A stretch of 64,000 nt of DNA, taken from assembly GCF_030413595.1 (NCBI RefSeq), contig NZ_CP129238.1, positions 2,046,001 to 2,110,000 on the forward strand. The letters run 5' to 3'. Under the pieces are notes generated by a model. That model ran no database searches, was not told where the DNA came from, and worked only from the letters and a program-made list of their open reading frames with translations. This stretch comes from Planococcus liqunii (lineage in GTDB: Bacteria; Bacillota; Bacilli; Bacillales_A; Planococcaceae). Each line of letters opens with the position of its first letter. Position 1 is the stretch's first letter. Of this stretch, positions 52,201 through 60,700 are shown piece after piece. A program made the translations under genes and the position numbers.

Positions 52201-54102
52201 ATCGTTGCCACTCATAAATAACTTAATCGGATTCTGCTTCTTTTTTCCGCAATGATTGCAGGAAGAGTGACCTGAAAATTTAATTGGTTCTTTAACAAGT
52301 GTTACCAGCTTCGGATTGGTAATCTCTCTCTCCCGGCAACAAGATGTTGAATCGTCTCCTTTTTGCCAAATACTCGCACAGCATGGACACATTTCATAGG
52401 TCTCTTTATCTTCTTCTGTAAGTTCATCTTCATCTTCATCGACTGCTAATTCCTGATCATTCTCTTTGATCATATATGCTGTATAAGTAATTTTTTCATC
52501 TTGTGTCTGTGATTGTTTTCGCTGCATGAGTTTCCCATCTTCTTCTTCACCGATGAGATGGACTTGACCGCAATTCGAACAAACACCCATTTCAAAAAAA
52601 GGATGATTAGTTTTTTCATCCACTTTCTTTGCTTGCAAAGACACTTCATAATTAGGATAAAGTTTAAGATAACAGCCTTCAATCGCACGAACAAACACAT
52701 GATATCTCGCTGGCAAAAGCGGTTCCTGGGAATCTTTCGCTGAAATGCTTCCTGCAATATCCACTAAATTAATTAACCCTTGATGTACTTCTTCCGCTTT
52801 TACTTCCCCATATTTTGCTTGAAGAGCTATGAGACGATATAATAAGGCATTTAAATCTTGAGGTTTGTTCTTTAACAGGTCCCGAAGCGTGAACAGATTC
52901 TCATCCCCACTAAGAAAATCGTAAAGAAATTCGTTAGTTTTTCTTTCATTTGTCAGTAAAGAATTTGCGTTTTCAATGCCGAAATCATTTAGTTTTAAAA
53001 TATCGCTGTCATTTAACCGATCTTTTTGCTTCAATTCCAATAGATAAGAGTACACAGTCCAGTCAGGACGATGTAACAATTCATGTTCATCTCGATAGTC
53101 AATTCTTTCTGACTCGATCAGGTCATTTTCTTTTTCTGATTTAAAATAAAAGGGTTCATCAAAAATATTACCTGCAAATTCAAGGACTTTTTGTTTTGCT
53201 TCAGCTCCAGATCCCAGTGTTGCACTGGTCGCGATACATTGCAAACTACCTCTATATGGTCTCTTCTTCAAAACCCGATCCTTCAACCTTCTCAAGAGCA
53301 TCCCAATTTCGATGCCATTGGCACCGTTATAAGAGTGCACTTCATCCAATACAATAAATTTCCATTCGTTTGAAAAAGGTCCATCGAAAAATGCAGTATC
53401 AGTCGGTCTTAGAAGTAAATATTCCAACATCGCGTAGTTCGTTACTAATATATGTGGAGGCTTATTCCTCATTTCATTCCGTGAGAGAATTTCATTTGGT
53501 AATTTTTCAATTCCAGGATTTTGTTGTTTAAATTTATCTAAGGCTTTGCTTTCCAATTGTTCAGTTTCCCCTGTGTATCTGCCGAAAGTAATTTCCGGTG
53601 TGTTTTTCAATAGAGATCTAAGCCTTTTCATCTGATCATTGGCAAGAGCATTCATCGGGTAGACAAAAAGCGCTCGGACCCCTGGCCGCAGACCTTTGTG
53701 TTCATCTTCAAAAAAAAGATTATTTAAAATTGGCATCATAAAGGATTCGGTCTTCCCGCTCCCTGTACCAGTCGCAACGACGAAATTCTTTTTTTCTTTA
53801 GCTTTTCTGATTGCTTTTTCCTGGTGGGTATACAATGGGCGTTCAGCAGGCATCTCTTCCTGGTTCAGTGTTAGAAATTCTTTGGATAAAATTCCTTCTC
53901 TAACCAAGTCACTTATAGAAGCTCCTTTTTTGTAAGGGGGCGTCACTTCTAGGAAAGGTCCTTTGGAAAGAAGATTTTCTTTTCTAAGTTCTTTCGAAAA
54001 TGCAGCCTCTATCTCTTCATCGTTAATCGGAAAAGTCGTGGCCAAATAATCTCGGTAATCATTATCAATTCTATTCTTTCCACGTAAAGGATGGATGCTC
54101 AT
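49285..54102 (-). CDS. DEAD/DEAH helicase with DUF1998-type C-terminus (DruE-like)
   Basis: 1605 residues. Helicase domain 1: THQEKAIRKA (Q-motif region), Walker A TGTGSGKT at 111-118, VLDEVH at 251-256, ATSATLG about 291. A cysteine-rich insertion with several CxxC pairs lies at 508-618 (CSNC, CPCC, CNHC). Domain 2 has LVFSDSRQ (about 695), STTFEMGVDVGG (about 1031) and QRAGRAGRR at 1059-1067. The C-terminus carries CNNC/CETC pairs (1321-1346), CTLC (1441) and the DUF1998 end LFDKVPGGAGYMNEV with a four-Cys cluster (1567-1587). The start overlaps the previous gene by 32 bases, with GAGAGG upstream. Size and layout match DruE of Druantia better than DISARM DrmA/DrmB or MrfA. Probably an anti-phage translocase. 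Confidence 0.8.
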   Translation of the reverse strand: MSIHPLRGKNRIDNDYRDYLATTFPINDEEIEAAFSKELRKENLLSKGPFLEVTPPYKKGASISDLVREGILSKEFLTLNQEEMPAERPLYTHQEKAIRKAKEKKNFVVATGTGSGKTESFMMPILNNLFFEDEHKGLRPGVRALFVYPMNALANDQMKRLRSLLKNTPEITFGRYTGETEQLESKALDKFKQQNPGIEKLPNEILSRNEMRNKPPHILVTNYAMLEYLLLRPTDTAFFDGPFSNEWKFIVLDEVHSYNGANGIEIGMLLRRLKDRVLKKRPYRGSLQCIATSATLGSGAEAKQKVLEFAGNIFDEPFYFKSEKENDLIESERIDYRDEHELLHRPDWTVYSYLLELKQKDRLNDSDILKLNDFGIENANSLLTNERKTNEFLYDFLSGDENLFTLRDLLKNKPQDLNALLYRLIALQAKYGEVKAEEVHQGLINLVDIAGSISAKDSQEPLLPARYHVFVRAIEGCYLKLYPNYEVSLQAKKVDEKTNHPFFEMGVCSNCGQVHLIGEEEDGKLMQRKQSQTQDEKITYTAYMIKENDQELAVDEDEDELTEEDKETYEMCPCCASIWQKGDDSTSCCREREITNPKLVTLVKEPIKFSGHSSCNHCGKKKQNPIKLFMSGNDGPAAILTTSLYQQLVLDSKKIIKNENVTVRNELFGDLFNDVLSDEEVKEVIENKYEPQKLLVFSDSRQEAAFFAPYLEYTYERDLWRAILYKTIGKYDEKEPISLKTWALDAYSEALKWDVYTPEMDREERKTVAEEYVMSEFIKGNVRISLEGTGLISYQLDIPDQIQSNLEALAQRLNFDNGEELKVALQVLLSTLRYKNAVTHLERSKFNSDRMKPINFENSINKDAADNKGYVSAWIPKRSNIRLDYLKKIFLQKGLDEDAAKIAAREQLSKIWDLINLPRFYESFFKSKNGNNLLRQSIWRVRKILPIFQCNDCKIITTYNVKNVCMTNGCSGHLKSIESDSLKSHYINQYNNLIPVKMSVKEHTAQLSPENASHYQEKFVNGDINVLSCSTTFEMGVDVGGLEAVFLRNVPPETANYIQRAGRAGRRKASVAFVLTFAQRKSHDLTYYQDPENIIAGVIKPPVLKMDNSKIIKRHLNSLVLSSFFRENEELFGKVSDFFQDSMTIKSGPKRIDHYIKNMPTHLLESVQKVVPNYGQLQYHPEFISWEKDLMLEETSLFKKVSKLYYQDLEELRKIKEEDFKASRNTDRLNRVMNRIQNEGLISFLSSSNIIPKYGFPVDVVEMVISQTEKDDIRLSRDLSMAIGEYAPGSQIVANGTIYESTGIRKVKGFELPTLYYIECNNCKSYKVIERLNPNYRVITAQCETCEEICEVHKMIIPKFGFNAKRLEKASDRKPARENRSRVFFSEYFYSEEQEVREHQQASEQERTFNLKGQEVRIKYSPYGKLSVISKGRSGQGYKICTLCGSMMSTKDSKHRNQMNKICEGTIDKKSIHLGHEFISDILEVEFINSTPEPELWDSLLYAFLNGISISLGINRRDIDGCIKYNHLATPTIVLFDKVPGGAGYMNEVFGQLEKVIQAAKELVSSCQCGKETSCYGCLKDYSNQYCHDTLSRGMVEEYLSKLVK

Positions 54103-57100
54103 ATTTTTGCTTCCTCTCTTTTAAAATGATTAATTCTTTTTTGTCGGCTACCAGTTTTTCTTTCCAATGTACTAGGTCATGTAAATACCATTCTTCCGCA
54201 ACATCATATAAAGCAGGAATAGCTTGTCTTAAGGCAAATAATGTTTGCGCATCCATTTTGCTTTCATGGTCGATTATTAAAGCGCATGCCAATGCAGAAA
54301 GACCGATATAGTATGGGAACTCATATAAAACATAATTCGAGATTATTTTTCTCGTATTTATCCGATTTAAGTTCTCTCTCGATATAAGCTGTAAATCTAT
54401 CAGAGAAACGAGCACTTTGTCTAAGGCGTTTATGTGGTTGGCATAAAACGTTTCAATTTTTGACCTATAGGCTTCCTCATTATCAACTTTGTCAAAAAAA
54501 GATAGGTATTCATGGTGTATACTAAATCCCTTAATAAACTGGCTTTTTTTAATTTTTCTTTGAAAGCTGATGGCTCTTTCCCTTCTCGATAGCGTACTAA
54601 GCAAGCTTATTTTTTCCGGGGCATACAGAGCTTTTAAATTTTCTTTATCCGAACGATTTTGCATTGCACTATTGAAAGAATCTGGATCCCATTCTTGGTA
54701 TCCTGCTACTTTGCAAATAAATGAAGCAAATTCATCATTTTTCTCTTTCTTAATAATTTCTAACAAAAAATCGATGTTTTGAAGACCAAAATCGCAGCAT
54801 GAATTATAGTCTGTAAGTAACAAAGGTTCTATCACAGCTTTTTTGTCCCACATAAATTTCAAAAGCTTTTCTAAATCAGTTAATGTCCATTCTTTCTCTT
54901 CTCCATCCCTGTCAAGTAAGAGTAGCCATTCTACAAAAGTAGGAACTTCAGCTTTTCGCTCTACTTTTATAAATTTCTTATGGCTATCAAGTGAAGATGG
55001 ATAATTCACTTCATCAAAAATATCAAAAAAGTCATCTTCTTCCACTTCGTATAATTCAAAAATATAATATCCATCTGACAATTTTTCTTCGTCGATTTGT
55101 AGAGAGTATGCCGGATAATTTATTTCCTGTACCAGAATAAGCTCTTTCCGGGGATTGAAAGACCAAATCCGGACTTTCAGCTTTTCAGGTTGGAAGGAGC
55201 AATCGAAAGATAAACTATCATTGTCCGAGCTGGGAGCGGTCACCGAATTTAATATCCATTCAGTTTCTACAGTTACCACTTTTTCAGATACATTCAATTC
55301 GGCGATAGACAAGCCAATCGTTCTTTTTCCACGAGTTTCATGTAAGCCATTAAAGTACCTTAAATCCAGAATATGCTTTCTACCAACTCTGCAGTTGAAT
55401 GTTTTTCTAGCAAATTCTCCTGTCTTCAACCTTTCCATCAATGTGACAGCTATCGCCTTACCAGAATTGAGCAAGGATGGATTCTCCAAATCAAGCAATA
55501 CATGCGTCTCTGTAAAATCGAATTCATTGGCATTAAAAACTGCGCCTAATGCTAGAGCACCATCAGCAGTGACTATTTCACTTGAAATTAGACTGGAATA
55601 AAGTTTCAGATCCAGTTTTTCTTTTGTTTGGAGGTTCAGAAGATTACCTCGAACGAAATCAGGATGATTCGGAACATTGAACAAAGTTTCTGTTTCACTC
55701 TTCTTTTCAACATCAAAAATTGTAGGAATAGTGAAATCAATATTCGGCGATGTTAATACATTCATTTTTTGTTCATGGACAGAAAATGAAAAGTCTTTCC
55801 TTGAGATATAATGGAAGTCAATTGATTGGTCATGTCCTAAAAAGCCAGTCAGGCTTATTGAGTATTTTCCGAAAGGCCCGCTTTTTTCGTTGAACAAATT
55901 CAGCAAGTTGATATTTATTCCCTTTGATGATTGATCATATTCTAATTCACTAATCCTCTTCCATATTGTAGTTTTGGAATAGGGATGATAAAGTTTAATG
56001 TTCCATTTAGCAAAGTCTTCATTTAATAATGTGATATCAGAATTTATTTTAATAATCGGTTGGTCTGTGTAAATGGCAGTTTCCGCCTTTGCATCCGCCA
56101 CTCTGGCACCTTCAATTTCCATTAGATGGCGCAACGGATTCATCGTCAATGTTGTATTGGAAAACTCAACGATATCCGGCTTTTCTACATACAAGTCTAT
56201 TTCATAATATCCATGCCATTGATTGAACAATGGTCGGACTAAGAAATCGTTCTTACAACTTCCCATTTTCTTATACTCAGGCTCATGCAATATCATTAAA
56301 ATGTTAGAATTAGTCAAATATTTTTTATTGAGTTGTTCATAGCTGCCAGTATCGAATACTGCAACTTCTTCCAAGTAAAAACTCCATTCTCCTTTTATCT
56401 CCCCATTAATTAAAAGATGCACAGTGTAGTCATTTAAGGGAGAAACAGGATGCTCGCCATTCTTTTTATCGACTATATATTCTTGTTCCTCATCGGACAC
56501 ATACACTTTTGTAGGCAATATAATCGAATCTTCACCAGATATTATTTTCCAATCGACTTTCAAGTATTCTTTCTTATTGAATCGTTGGATTGGCAACTTA
56601 ATGAAAACATTCTGAAACTGCGTCGAATAACTGAGTATCGGCCTTGCCACACGTTGCTGTCGCGTCTGGCGAATTTTTGTATTTACTTCCTGAGATGCGT
56701 ATTTTTCGAATTCATCCAAAATATGATCCGGCAAATAGTTTCTGTATTTTTCGGTAAATGGCCGCTCCTGCTCTCTCCAGACTTCTATGCAACGGGAAAC
56801 TAGGCTGTTAGAAACGGAATTATCCAGCTTTATAAAATCTTTGACACTTTTATATAAACCATAAGTTTTCACCACAGAACCATAATTTTTGTCTTTTTTG
56901 ACTGCTTCAATAACTTCTTCAGCTGTTAAATCAAAGCTGGCAGCAGGATCAATTACATGCTTAAGAAATCCAGCTATATTATGTTTAGGAATGCCCGCAT
57001 GCCCCAAAATATTTTCAACATATTTTTGGCTGCTATTCTTGTTGAAGATCTCTAAATTTTCGAATTCAATTTGCCGAAGGAAATAAACTTTCCAATCATG

Positions 57101-57388
57101 ATCTTTTAGTAAGGAAATATCTTTTTTAAATTTCCCCCAAAAATTCCCGTCATAATTGTAAATCGCATAATTCACTGTCAATAGCAATGCTGTCCGTGGA
57201 GCGAGCTTCCAAATAAATTTAACAACATTCCCTTGACGCTGGATATTGTGACTTAGAATTTTATTAAAATAGCCTAATATCTTTATATATTCGGTATATG
57301 GAAGATTTGCTTCACTGACGATTTTTATTTCTTCAAAGTATCTGGCCATCCTTGATTCTGTATAATTTAAATACTCTTCGACGTTCAT
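54071..57388 (-). CDS. large unknown protein, candidate Druantia DruH-like partner
   Basis: 1105 residues; I recognise no catalytic motif. The first ~250 residues are helical (YLNYTESRMARYFEEIK; RQTRQQRVARP near 245). Residues about 255-830 are rich in beta strands, possibly several Ig-like or sandwich domains. The last ~270 residues are helical again and end in a lysine-rich tail. No signal peptide or membrane helix. GGAGGG precedes ATG 57388. It is translationally coupled to the DruE-like helicase by a 32-base overlap. In Druantia type III the partner of DruE is a single large uncharacterised protein, DruH, encoded next to it, which fits by position and size. That identity is inference. Confidence 0.7.
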   Translation of the reverse strand: MNVEEYLNYTESRMARYFEEIKIVSEANLPYTEYIKILGYFNKILSHNIQRQGNVVKFIWKLAPRTALLLTVNYAIYNYDGNFWGKFKKDISLLKDHDWKVYFLRQIEFENLEIFNKNSSQKYVENILGHAGIPKHNIAGFLKHVIDPAASFDLTAEEVIEAVKKDKNYGSVVKTYGLYKSVKDFIKLDNSVSNSLVSRCIEVWREQERPFTEKYRNYLPDHILDEFEKYASQEVNTKIRQTRQQRVARPILSYSTQFQNVFIKLPIQRFNKKEYLKVDWKIISGEDSIILPTKVYVSDEEQEYIVDKKNGEHPVSPLNDYTVHLLINGEIKGEWSFYLEEVAVFDTGSYEQLNKKYLTNSNILMILHEPEYKKMGSCKNDFLVRPLFNQWHGYYEIDLYVEKPDIVEFSNTTLTMNPLRHLMEIEGARVADAKAETAIYTDQPIIKINSDITLLNEDFAKWNIKLYHPYSKTTIWKRISELEYDQSSKGININLLNLFNEKSGPFGKYSISLTGFLGHDQSIDFHYISRKDFSFSVHEQKMNVLTSPNIDFTIPTIFDVEKKSETETLFNVPNHPDFVRGNLLNLQTKEKLDLKLYSSLISSEIVTADGALALGAVFNANEFDFTETHVLLDLENPSLLNSGKAIAVTLMERLKTGEFARKTFNCRVGRKHILDLRYFNGLHETRGKRTIGLSIAELNVSEKVVTVETEWILNSVTAPSSDNDSLSFDCSFQPEKLKVRIWSFNPRKELILVQEINYPAYSLQIDEEKLSDGYYIFELYEVEEDDFFDIFDEVNYPSSLDSHKKFIKVERKAEVPTFVEWLLLLDRDGEEKEWTLTDLEKLLKFMWDKKAVIEPLLLTDYNSCCDFGLQNIDFLLEIIKKEKNDEFASFICKVAGYQEWDPDSFNSAMQNRSDKENLKALYAPEKISLLSTLSRRERAISFQRKIKKSQFIKGFSIHHEYLSFFDKVDNEEAYRSKIETFYANHINALDKVLVSLIDLQLISRENLNRINTRKIISNYVLYEFPYYIGLSALACALIIDHESKMDAQTLFALRQAIPALYDVAEEWYLHDLVHWKEKLVADKKELIILKERKQKYEHPSFTWKE

Positions 57389-57650
57389 GTTTACCCTCCA
57401 GTTGCTGAGTACTTTTATTTATATACAATAATATGAAAAAGTGTTATTTGATTTAGTGTTAGTCTTTATAAATAGTTACATTTAAGTATTAATTGTAACA
57501 TATTGACTTTTATTACTAAATATAATTATCAGAAAAATATATTATATTTACTTTCATTTGCAATATTATTGATAGTTTTTATGTATCTTGAAGCGTCAAT
57601 CAATTTCTAAGTTATGACTTAAATTATTTAGAAAAAGTTTGAAATAAAAA
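57389..57650. other. AT-rich promoter gap of the DruH/DruE-like operon
   Basis: Very AT-rich, no coding frame. It should contain the promoter of the two-gene operon; I cannot single out one -35/-10 pair with confidence. Confidence 0.4.
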
Positions 57651-57670
57651 AGGCACCCAGATGGATGCCT
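57651..57670 (-). terminator. terminator after the SF1 helicase-nuclease gene
   Basis: AGGCA / TGCCT with an inner CC/GG pairing; the minus-strand tail is TTTTTTATTTC. It separates the helicase-nuclease gene from the DruH/DruE-like operon, so the two units are transcribed separately. Confidence 0.65.
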
Positions 57671-57723
57671 AGAATGATTATTTTACTTGCTCTTGTAGTA
57701 TTGCTTTCAACATTTCAATTTCA

Positions 57724-60700
57724 TCATTCCACCAACTGCTCCTCTTTCACCGGTCCAATCCCCAGAACATCCAACTGCACCCAAAGACTCTCCAGCGCTT
57801 TCACTTTATCAAAGTAAAACTCTCTGCCTCGCACCCTCCAGAATTTCCAACCTGAACGCTCTAAAGACTCCTGGCGTTTCATATCTTCCTCGAACTTCTC
57901 AGGGCCGTGCCATCTTTCGCCGTCACATTCAACGGCTAAGCGATCACGCATGCCTTCGACTACCATATCGATCCGGTACTGGCCGACTTTGACTTGCGGC
58001 GTCACTTTATAGCCTCTTGCCAGAATCATCCGGAGCACATCGACTTCAAACGGTGAATCGCAGAGTTCTTCAAGGTTTTGGACTTCCGTATTCAAGCGAG
58101 TCGGGTTTTGGCAATAGCTCAACAAACGGTAGCGCAAGTCCTGGGGATTCAATTCTTCTAAATCCACTGAATGATACAAGCGCATTTGGTTTTTTGCACG
58201 GCTCGCCGCGACGTTGAACCGCTGCTTGTCGGCGTTGCCTGTTAAGGCTCTGAAGTTGCGGTTCGGTGCAGATACCATCGACAGGAAGATGATGTCCCGC
58301 TCATCGCCTTGCAGCGTATACGGATTCCCGCAAATGATTTTCCGCTCGACGAATTCATGGTCGCCGATTTCCTGACGGATTCGTGATTCGAGCAGTTTGT
58401 GCTGGTCTTGGCCAAGCAGCGTAATGACGCCGAATGTCTGGCCTTTTAGTTTCGGATCGCGGACCATTTCTGCCATGTCGGCAACAATGGCATCGATTTC
58501 GCCTTCATTGACGTCTTTGCGGTCATCGATGACACCGTCTTTGACTTTGATTGCCAGAACCGGTGGATCGATTTTGTCTTCATCTAACGGCAACCGAAGC
58601 GGAATCATTTCGCCGCCATAACTCATGTCGTTCGAGAACTGGATGATTTTCGGCACGCAGCGGAAATGTTCCCGCAGCATCAGTTTCCCTTCTTTCGGGA
58701 AGGTCTGTTCCGCGATTTCATATAAGGACAAATTGCCATCAAATAGATCGGCATTCGGGATGCCTTTCAAGTGGCGGCGCACGAGTTCCAGTACATCGTC
58801 TTGCTTGGTGCCGATTGATTGCGGGCTGATTTGTTCGTCGTCACCGACGACGACGATTTTCTTGCCGCGCAGGAGCACATTGATGGCGAACAAATCGCAT
58901 TGGCTGCTTTCGTCAAAGATGATGACATCGAACTTTTCATTGGTCACCGGGAAGTTCTCCAGCACTTGGCTAATCGGCATGATCCATACCGGAATGGCAC
59001 TTTGGGCGGTTTTCATTTCTTCACGGGCACCTTGCAGATTGCGCTGCGCCGATTTCCCGCTGCCTTTGCCAAAACGTTTGATGTAGGTTTTCCAGGCAGA
59101 CAATGCCCGTTTCTCTTCATCGGTGATGCGGTTGACTTGGTTTTTCCAAGTGGACGCGCTGACAATATTGCGGATCAAGCGCTTTTGTTCGATATGCTCT
59201 TCTTCCAGCTGTTTCTTCAAAAGTGTCGTGTTCGTATCTTTCGTTTCATCGAGCCACGACTGCAATTTTTTCAATTCGAATGCTTCGACATGGTTTTCAG
59301 GAAACTCAATTTCAGACCCGGCCGACATTTCAAGCAGCTTGCCGGTCAGCGGCAAGGTTTGATTGAACTGCTCCAGCAAGTTGTAGAATCGGTTCACTTT
59401 AGCTTTTGTGCGCTGCAGTTCTTCCAGTTTGCTTAGCAGCTGCACCCATTTGGCATGGTCCTTTTCTTGGTAAGCCTGGACAAACTCCTGGCCAATCGGA
59501 TGCATCGTTACTTTGGCGCTTAACATCGTCAACTCAGCCAAGTCCTGCTTGTATTGCGCTTCCCATGCCAGGTATTCCAGCCGTTTAAGCACTGCCTCAA
59601 GGTCTTTGCTTAATTGCTTAAGTTGGTCGACGGAATAGAGATTGATGTCGCCCATTCCAAAAGGAGTGATTTTCCCTTTGAACGTTTGAGCTGTGTCGAC
59701 TGCTTTTAAAACCAATTGCAATTCTTTCAAGCGGTCTTCCAACAGATGCGGAAAGCGCTTTTCTTTTTCATCGATGACCGTATGGCCGATGTCTTCCATA
59801 TTGCCGTTCAGCAACCGCGCTGCTTCTTTTTTGACCCATTCGTATTCCAAATGCGTATCCAGAATTTCAATGTCTTGAAGCGTTTTTACCGGCTCGCCGT
59901 TTAAGACTGGATCTTCGAATAAGTATTTTGCTTGCTTCCCTTTCACCATAAAGAAAAGGAAGTTCGGCTTTTTGCCGTTTTGAAGCGGCTCTTTTGCGAC
60001 GGTTAAATCGTTTGTTAAAGCTTCGCTGCCCTTTTCAGGCAAGTTGATCCGGTGCGTGACGAGAACATGGTACGAAGCAAATAACCGGTCAACGGCTCCG
60101 GCTAGCTTATCCGTTAATGTCCGCCAGCGCTCTTCGCGGTGCCCGCCAGCCCTGCAATCGTCCATCATCGACTGGTACACCTGGTTTTCCAGCACCGCCG
60201 ACATGCTGAGAAGTCCATCCAAATCCTTCTGCAGCGCTTTGATTTCGCTTTCGACGATCGGCAAAGAGTATTTTTGCAGGATGGCTTCCCCTTCTTGATT
60301 CGCTTCTTTCAAACTGTTTTCGATTTCCATGAAAGCTGCAAAAGCAGAAGCATTTTTGAGTTCGGCTTCTGCAGAAGGCAGGGATTGGTTGCGCAAATGA
60401 AGTTCTTCTTTTGCCGTGTCGCTTTTCAGCTGCCACAATTCCTTGAAATCCACGGAGTTCAGCGGAAACTCGGCATGGAGTGCTAAATTGTCCTGAATCC
60501 AGTTGTAGTGGATATCCGTTTCCGACAAGCGTTTTGCGACATCGTATTTGAACAGTTTTTCTCCTTTGTAGGCGAGGACCGTCCCTTCTTTTTCGGCGTA
60601 TTCTTTCAGCAAGTTTTTCAAGCGGGCTTCTTCGCGTTTGCTGCGGTTGAGCGCTTCTTTATTGCGTTCGATTTCCCGTTCCAGTCTTGGAACATCCAAC

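Noticed and set aside
49285..54102. DISARM helicase/DUF1998 pair (DrmA-DrmB)
   Set aside because: Here helicase and DUF1998 parts are in one polypeptide, and there is no methyltransferase or PLD-domain gene nearby, so Druantia-like fits better.
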